Positions 32,824 to 36,928 of a stretch of DNA of 36,928 nt are shown here, in pieces (position 1 is the first letter of the stretch; each line of letters starts with the position of its first letter). This DNA is from Bacteroidales bacterium UBA3868 (lineage in GTDB: Bacteria > Bacteroidota > Bacteroidia > Bacteroidales > WCHB1-69): the NCBI GenBank assembly GCA_002392325.1, contig DGGS01000148.1, forward strand, positions 1 through 36,928, written 5' to 3'. The notes below the pieces were generated by a model, which saw only the letters and a list, made by a program, of their open reading frames with translations, did not search any database and was not told the DNA's origin. A program made the position numbers and the translations under genes.

Positions 32824-34119
32824 TTATCTTCTGGCCAGCCAGTCGTTAGGGTTAAGATTGCTGTTGTTTTTCCAAACCTCAAAATGAAGCTCGTAGGTGT
32901 TGGAGGATGCGTTTTTGGCGATGGTGCCGATATTCTGCTTGGTGGTCACCTTACTGCCTTTTTTCACATTAACGGAGGCCAGATTCTGATAGACTGTGAT
33001 ATACTCACCATGGCGTACCATCACCACTTTGGTGCCCATAATGTCGAGAATGGCGGTCACTTCGCCATCGAACACGGCGCGCGCCGAGGTGCCGGCGTCC
33101 ACCATTATATCAATGCCATGGTTTTCGACCATAACAGAGGGCACATCGGGATGCGGGTAATGTCCAAAATCGCTAACCTTTGCGCCTTTCACCACAGGCC
33201 AAGGCAGTCTGCCCTTATTGTTGATGAACGAGTTGTTGAGTGTCATCTCCTCCGGGGTCAGCGACACAGTGGCGGTGGCGCGTGGGTTGGTGCTCGTGCT
33301 GCCCTTACTGGCAGTGGAAGTGCTGCCGGTGCCCGATTTGCCTTTGTTGGCGGCCGCACGCTTGGCGTTGGCGGCTGCCACCTCGGCGGCAATGGCATTC
33401 TTGATGGCGGTTTCAATGCTCTTCCGCTGCGCCTGCTTCTTTTTCAATTCCGCCGCCAGTTGCTGCGATTGTTTCTTCAACTGCTCCGCATTCTTCGTCT
33501 TCTGCCGGCGATCGCTTTCCAACTGCTTGATTTCCGTCTCTTTGCCGGAAAGCAAGTTCAATTTGGCCTCTTTCAAGGCGATAATCTCCTCGTTTTTCTG
33601 TTTCAACTCCTCCTGTGTCTTGGCAATCTTTTCGGATTGGACACGCACATTTTGGGAGAAAACCGTGTAGAACCGCATCCGGCGGAACATTTGCGAAAAA
33701 TCGTCTGCGGCCAAGATAAAGGTCACCTTGTCCATCAAACGCCGGTTGCGGTAAGCCATGTACACCACTTGGGCATAATCGGCTTTCATATATTCCAATT
33801 TCTTTTGGAGATTCTGGATAAGTTCCTGATTCAACGCCTGTTGCTCTTCCATCTGCAAAATCTCGTCATTCAGGGCCGTAATCAGTTTCTCACGATTTGA
33901 GATCTGCTGACGGAGCACAGCGATTTGCTGCAACGAGGCCTTCTGGTTTTTCTCGGTCTTTTTCAGCAAACTCTGCGTGTTGGCAATTTCCTGCTCAATC
34001 TTCTGCTTGTCTTTCTTCAACTGGCTGCTGCTTTTGCTCTGCGCACTGGCAGTACCCAAAAACAGGCCCGAAAGCGTGATATACAGGATGAAAGAAAGAA
34101 GAACGATACGACGCGGCAT
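32824..34119 (-). CDS. EnvC-like murein hydrolase activator (coiled coil plus degenerate LytM/M23 domain)
   Basis: From the chosen start the protein has 431 residues: a signal peptide (MPRRIVLLSFILYITLSGLF, cut near TASAQ), a long Lys/Gln/Glu-rich coiled coil to about residue 250, a low-complexity Ser/Thr/Ala linker, and a LytM/M23 domain at about 325-431. The zinc and catalytic positions of active M23 enzymes are replaced: the HxxxD His is Asn333 (ENHGID), the HxH box reads ELH (Glu410, His412), and the YxHL His is Asn in YQNL. It therefore probably activates an amidase at the division site, as EnvC does, and does not itself cut peptidoglycan. The frame is open to 34149, but that ATG lies upstream of the -7 element, so I start at 34119. 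Confidence 0.85.
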   Translation of the reverse strand: MPRRIVLLSFILYITLSGLFLGTASAQSKSSSQLKKDKQKIEQEIANTQSLLKKTEKNQKASLQQIAVLRQQISNREKLITALNDEILQMEEQQALNQELIQNLQKKLEYMKADYAQVVYMAYRNRRLMDKVTFILAADDFSQMFRRMRFYTVFSQNVRVQSEKIAKTQEELKQKNEEIIALKEAKLNLLSGKETEIKQLESDRRQKTKNAEQLKKQSQQLAAELKKKQAQRKSIETAIKNAIAAEVAAANAKRAAANKGKSGTGSTSTASKGSTSTNPRATATVSLTPEEMTLNNSFINNKGRLPWPVVKGAKVSDFGHYPHPDVPSVMVENHGIDIMVDAGTSARAVFDGEVTAILDIMGTKVVMVRHGEYITVYQNLASVNVKKGSKVTTKQNIGTIAKNASSNTYELHFEVWKNNSNLNPNDWLARR

Positions 34120-34138
34120 AATATGTATTTTAAACAGG

Positions 34139-34146
34139 CAAAAATA
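34139..34146 (-). promoter_or_regulatory. -7 promoter element of the envC-like/engB/META operon
   Basis: The minus strand reads TATTTTTG, an exact TAnnTTTG match, 19 bases before the ATG at 34119. It lies downstream of the alternative ATG at 34149, which decides the start. Confidence 0.65.
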
Positions 34147-34230
34147 CAACGAAACACCCTGTTTTTTTATTATGGTAAAATATATTTATAAACACCGTTT
34201 CGTTAAGTTCCTAAACATGCTGAAACAAAA

Positions 34231-34262
34231 AAAACACCACTGAAAAACAGCGGTGTTTTTAA
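34231..34262 (-). terminator. Intrinsic terminator of the ypfJ-like gene
   Basis: AAAACACCACTG (34231-34242) pairs with CAGCGGTGTTTT (34248-34259) with one internal mismatch and loop AAAAA. On the minus strand the stem is followed by a run of T (plus-strand A-run at 34226-34234). The remaining spacer up to 34119 holds only the EnvC-gene promoter. Confidence 0.75.
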
Positions 34263-34279
34263 AAATGTATGTTATGGAA

Positions 34280-35143
34280 TTATAATTGACTGTAAGCGGG
34301 TGAGAAGGTGTCGCCCTGGCGGATATCACCCGTGTGAACGCCTTTCTTCAACCATCTCGCGCGCTGCTCGGAAGTGCCGTGGTTGAATGACTCGGGAACC
34401 GCATAACCCTGGGCTTTCTTCTGAAGATAGTCGTCACCAATCTTGGCCGCCACATTCAGACCTTCGTCAATATCACCGTCCTCCAGCGAGTTGAACATCT
34501 TATTGTCGTTGTATGCCCAAACACCAGCGTAGAAGTCGGCTTGCAACTCCAAGCGCACACTAATTTGGTTGCTCTCGGTTTTACTCACGCGATTCATCAG
34601 ATTATGGGCTTGCTGAAGGGTACCCAACAAATACTGGACATGGTGTCCAACCTCATGCGCGATGACATACGCGTATGCGAAATCGCCATCAGCACCAAGC
34701 ATTTGTTTCATATTGGCGAAAAAGGAAAGGTCAATGTAAACCGTCTGATCGGCAGAGCAGTAGAAAGGACCCGTTGACGATGACGCGTTGCCGCAACCAG
34801 ACTGTACTGCACCCGTGAACATCACCAACTTGGGTGGGATGTACTCTTTGCCCATTTTTTTAAATTCAGCAGTCCACACATCTTCGGTGCCCGCCAGAAT
34901 CTTTTTGGTGAAGGTGGCCAGCTCTTCCTCTTCAGCGGATGGCTGATAATTGGTTTCCTTAGTGGTGGCCCCACCATTCATGGTGTTCACCGTTTTAATC
35001 ACTTCAGCCGGATTCCTGCCCATCATCAGAGCAATCAGTCCAATGATAATGGTGCCGCCGAGGCCTAACCCAACACCGGCAACTGCTTTTTTACCACGTC
35101 TGTCATCAACGTTGGTGCTTTCTCTTCTTCCTTCTAAGTTCAT
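34280..35143 (-). CDS. ypfJ: YpfJ-family neutral zinc metallopeptidase (membrane-anchored)
   Basis: The 287-residue protein starts with the family pattern of a short charged cytoplasmic stretch (LEGRRESTNVDDRRG), followed by one glycine-rich membrane segment at about residues 20-41. The outer domain contains the zinc motif HEVGHH (His163, Glu164, His167), preceded by ADGDFAYAYVIA and followed by RLELQADFYAGVWAY, where the glutamate is the likely third ligand. The C-terminal GTSEQRARWLKKG is also typical. Substrates of this putative peptidase family are not known. It has its own -7 promoter element and a downstream terminator, so it is monocistronic. Confidence 0.9.
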   Translation of the reverse strand: MNLEGRRESTNVDDRRGKKAVAGVGLGLGGTIIIGLIALMMGRNPAEVIKTVNTMNGGATTKETNYQPSAEEEELATFTKKILAGTEDVWTAEFKKMGKEYIPPKLVMFTGAVQSGCGNASSSTGPFYCSADQTVYIDLSFFANMKQMLGADGDFAYAYVIAHEVGHHVQYLLGTLQQAHNLMNRVSKTESNQISVRLELQADFYAGVWAYNDNKMFNSLEDGDIDEGLNVAAKIGDDYLQKKAQGYAVPESFNHGTSEQRARWLKKGVHTGDIRQGDTFSPAYSQL

Positions 35144-35163
35144 AACAATTATATTTTAGGCAG

Positions 35164-35171
35164 CAAAAATA
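35164..35171 (-). promoter_or_regulatory. -7 promoter element of the ypfJ-like gene
   Basis: The minus strand reads TATTTTTG, an exact TAnnTTTG match, 20 bases before the ATG at 35143. It is back-to-back with the YitT promoter. Confidence 0.65.
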
Positions 35172-35215
35172 CAAAAAGATGATTACATACCATGATTTTT
35201 CCCGCTTGTTTTTTA

Positions 35216-35223
35216 TATTTTTG
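35216..35223 (+). promoter_or_regulatory. -7 promoter element of the yitT-like gene
   Basis: TATTTTTG matches TAnnTTTG exactly and ends 25 bases before the start codon at 35249. No clear -33 element is seen. Confidence 0.6.
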
Positions 35224-35248
35224 CAAAGAATAATTCAAACTACACAAA

Positions 35249-36193
35249 ATGCTGAATAAGAATAAATTAAAAGATGAATTGATCGCCTATCTGCTGCTCG
35301 TGATAGGCAGTTTGCTCTTCGCCGTGGGCGATGTGATGTTCGTAAACCCCTATTTGCTGGCCCCTGGCGGCACATACGGTCTCGCCAATGTGCTCAATAC
35401 CGTCTGGCCATGGAAAATCAGTTACTACGCTATCTGCATGGACATTCCGCTGCTTCTCATCGGCACCTGGATTCTAGGCCCGAAATTCGGCGTGAAAACA
35501 GTAGTCTCAACTATTTTGATTTTCGCCTTCACTTGGGTCATTGAAACTCTTTGGGGATATAACCCCGTCATCCATGAAGGCATTGTGGCCGAGGCAGTTA
35601 AAGCACATAATTATGTGCAGATTCCGCATAGTGACCTGTTTTTCATTCCCGACTATTTCCTGAACACCGTAGTGGCCGGTGTGATTTACGGCGTGGCTAT
35701 CGGCCTGATTTTCAAATCCGGAGCCACCTCCGGAGGCAGCGACATCATCTCCATGATTATCCACAAATACACGAAAATCTCACTCGGCACCCTCGTGCTT
35801 ATCGTTGATTCCTGCATCACCCTCACCACGCTCATCGCCTTCAAGCAAATACGCCTGCCCATCTACTCCATCATTCTCATCGCTATCGAGAGCAAGGTGA
35901 TAGACCTGATTGTGGATGGTATCAAGTCGTATAAAACCGTCTTCATTGTCACCGATAAAATTGAGGAAGTCCGCGACTTTATCCTCAACGACATGAAACG
36001 CGGCGGCACTGCTTTTGCCGGAACAGGACTCTATCAGGGCGCGCAACGCAAAATGATCTATGTGACCTTAGACCGCACCGACCTCGTCAAACTCAAATCC
36101 AACCTGCGATTCCTTGACCCGAACGCTTTCGTGAATGTCATTGAAAGCTCTGAAATCATGGGACTTGGATTCAAAGCCCTCCCCGAAGAATGA
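35249..36193 (+). CDS. YitT-family membrane protein (DUF161 plus DUF2179)
   Basis: The 314-residue protein has five or six membrane segments, with the conserved first-segment pattern FAVGDVMFVNPYLLAPGGTYGLANVL, here split over residues 23-50, and a GLIFKSGATSGGSDIISMII motif near residue 160. The cytoplasmic C-terminal DUF2179 domain (about 225-310) includes RGGTAFAGTGLYQGAQRKMIY. YitT proteins are widespread in Firmicutes and Bacteroidota, and their transport substrate is unknown. It diverges from the ypfJ-like gene and is followed 58 bases later by purL, which has its own promoter element. Confidence 0.9.
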   Translation: MLNKNKLKDELIAYLLLVIGSLLFAVGDVMFVNPYLLAPGGTYGLANVLNTVWPWKISYYAICMDIPLLLIGTWILGPKFGVKTVVSTILIFAFTWVIETLWGYNPVIHEGIVAEAVKAHNYVQIPHSDLFFIPDYFLNTVVAGVIYGVAIGLIFKSGATSGGSDIISMIIHKYTKISLGTLVLIVDSCITLTTLIAFKQIRLPIYSIILIAIESKVIDLIVDGIKSYKTVFIVTDKIEEVRDFILNDMKRGGTAFAGTGLYQGAQRKMIYVTLDRTDLVKLKSNLRFLDPNAFVNVIESSEIMGLGFKALPEE

Positions 36194-36219
36194 TAATTCA
36201 CCATTCCCAAACTTTTTAT

Positions 36220-36227
36220 TACTTTTG
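36220..36227 (+). promoter_or_regulatory. -7 promoter element of purL
   Basis: TACTTTTG matches TAnnTTTG exactly, 24 bases before the purL ATG. I see no purine riboswitch in the short leader. Confidence 0.55.
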
Positions 36228-36251
36228 CAACATTAAATAAAAACCTCCAAT

Positions 36252-36928
36252 ATGCGCAACGTACGAATCTTCGTTGAAAAGAAACCGGGCTTCGATGTGG
36301 AAGCCGTCAGTTTGAAAGACACACTGAATCACAACTTTAATCTTCAAATCCGGAATCTCCGTCTGCTGAATGTCTATGACATTTTCCATGTGGATGATGT
36401 CTTGCTGGAACGCGCCAAGGTCGGTGTGTTGTCCGAACCCGTAGTGGATTGTATTTCGGAGGATTTCAATCTGGACGGTCTCACTTTTCTGGCGGTGGAA
36501 TATCTGCCCGGACAGTTCGACCAGCGTGCCGACAGCGCCATGCAGTGCTTCTCCCTGTTGGATCCCAAAACGGAAGTGGTGATCAAAAGCGCCAAATTGT
36601 ATGTCTTTGATGCCGATCTGACGGCGGAACAGTTTGCGCAAATCAAGAAATACTGCATCAATGAGGTGGAGGCGAGAGAGAAGGATATGAGCAAACTTGA
36701 GCTGACGGAAAATCCTGATGTTCAAGATGTTTGCATCTATGATACTTTCCGGAATTGGACTTCGGAAGAGTTGGAGGACTTCAGAGTGAAAATGGGTTTA
36801 GCCATGTCGCTGGAGGATTTGGCATTTATTCAGAATTATTTCAAAAATGAGGAAAAACGCGATCCTTCCGATACGGAAATCAAGTTGTTGGACACCTATT
36901 GGAGCGACCACTGCCGCCACACCACCTT
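36252..36928 (+). CDS. purL: Phosphoribosylformylglycinamidine synthase, N-terminal part (partial)
   Basis: The frame begins at ATG 36252 and runs off the window after 225 complete codons. The first residues (MRNVRIFVEKKPGFDVEA) and the segment FLAVEYLPGQFDQRADSAMQ match the N-terminal PurS-like and linker domains of the large single-chain enzyme. LLDTYWSDHCRHTT near the end is the signature that opens the first synthetase domain. The enzyme makes FGAM from FGAR, glutamine and ATP in purine synthesis. The N-terminal PurS-like domain shows that this is the long PurL type (about 1200 residues) and not the short PurL of Bacillus. Confidence 0.95.
   Translation, partial: MRNVRIFVEKKPGFDVEAVSLKDTLNHNFNLQIRNLRLLNVYDIFHVDDVLLERAKVGVLSEPVVDCISEDFNLDGLTFLAVEYLPGQFDQRADSAMQCFSLLDPKTEVVIKSAKLYVFDADLTAEQFAQIKKYCINEVEAREKDMSKLELTENPDVQDVCIYDTFRNWTSEELEDFRVKMGLAMSLEDLAFIQNYFKNEEKRDPSDTEIKLLDTYWSDHCRHTT

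Noticed and set aside
34120..34149. Ten-residue longer N terminus of the EnvC-like protein
   Set aside because: The ATG at 34149 lies upstream of the exact -7 element at 34139-34146 and would push the signal peptide inward.

Overview
The window reads as a chromosomal segment of a Bacteroidales-type bacterium (Bacteroidota). Three things point there. Several genes start behind TAnnTTTG-type -7 elements. The housekeeping proteins have Bacteroidota character. A type IX secretion / gliding motility (T9SS) gene neighbourhood is present: gldF, gldG, porV, porU, a porP/sprF gene and a gldJ-type gene. Genera that have lost the T9SS, such as Bacteroides, are unlikely. I see no rRNA, tRNA, CRISPR array, insertion sequence, phage gene or plasmid gene. 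Coding density is high and no gap between genes exceeds 300 bases.

Layout. 1-143 is the 3' end of a phosphohexomutase gene. 153-3735 (minus) holds an RluD-type pseudouridine synthase and a large secreted CAP-domain protein. 3908-8087 (plus) holds rpmH, a SurA-like chaperone/isomerase, a MoxR AAA+ ATPase and a membrane sensor histidine kinase. 8158-10880 (minus) is the conserved rpsO-pnp pair. 11061-13292 (plus) is a tight three-gene unit: a family-2 glycosyltransferase, a steroid 5-alpha-reductase-like membrane enzyme and a small Rieske-like lipoprotein. 13375-18613 (minus) holds a phosphodiester-glycosidase-like protein, ahcY and an M16 metalloprotease.

18647-28941 (minus) is the secretion/gliding block: gldF-gldG, then upstream of it porU, porV and an unusual single ORF that joins the isoprenoid enzyme IspF to an M3 oligopeptidase. 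Diverging from porU on the plus strand are porP/sprF and a gldJ-type lipoprotein gene (29072-31679). 31756-34119 (minus) holds an EnvC-like divisome factor, the GTPase EngB and a META-domain lipoprotein. The window ends with a YpfJ-type zinc protease (minus), a YitT membrane protein (plus) and the 5' end of the purine gene purL (plus).

How the genes work together. PorU (sortase with intact His/Cys) and PorV (shuttle) process and anchor T9SS cargo. The PorP/SprF and GldJ proteins belong to the outer-membrane/motility side, and GldF/GldG to the gliding ABC system. The core motor genes (gldKLMN, sprA) and gldA are not in the window. The points most worth a second look are the IspF-M3 fusion, an AACGAAT/ATTCGTT motif shared by the gldF and porU/porP promoter regions, the 5-alpha-reductase/Rieske-like operon, the tandem hairpin repeat upstream of ahcY, and the CAP plus OmpA-like secreted protein. 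Coordinates, motifs and residue numbers are read by eye. Family names rest on recognition and not on a database search.
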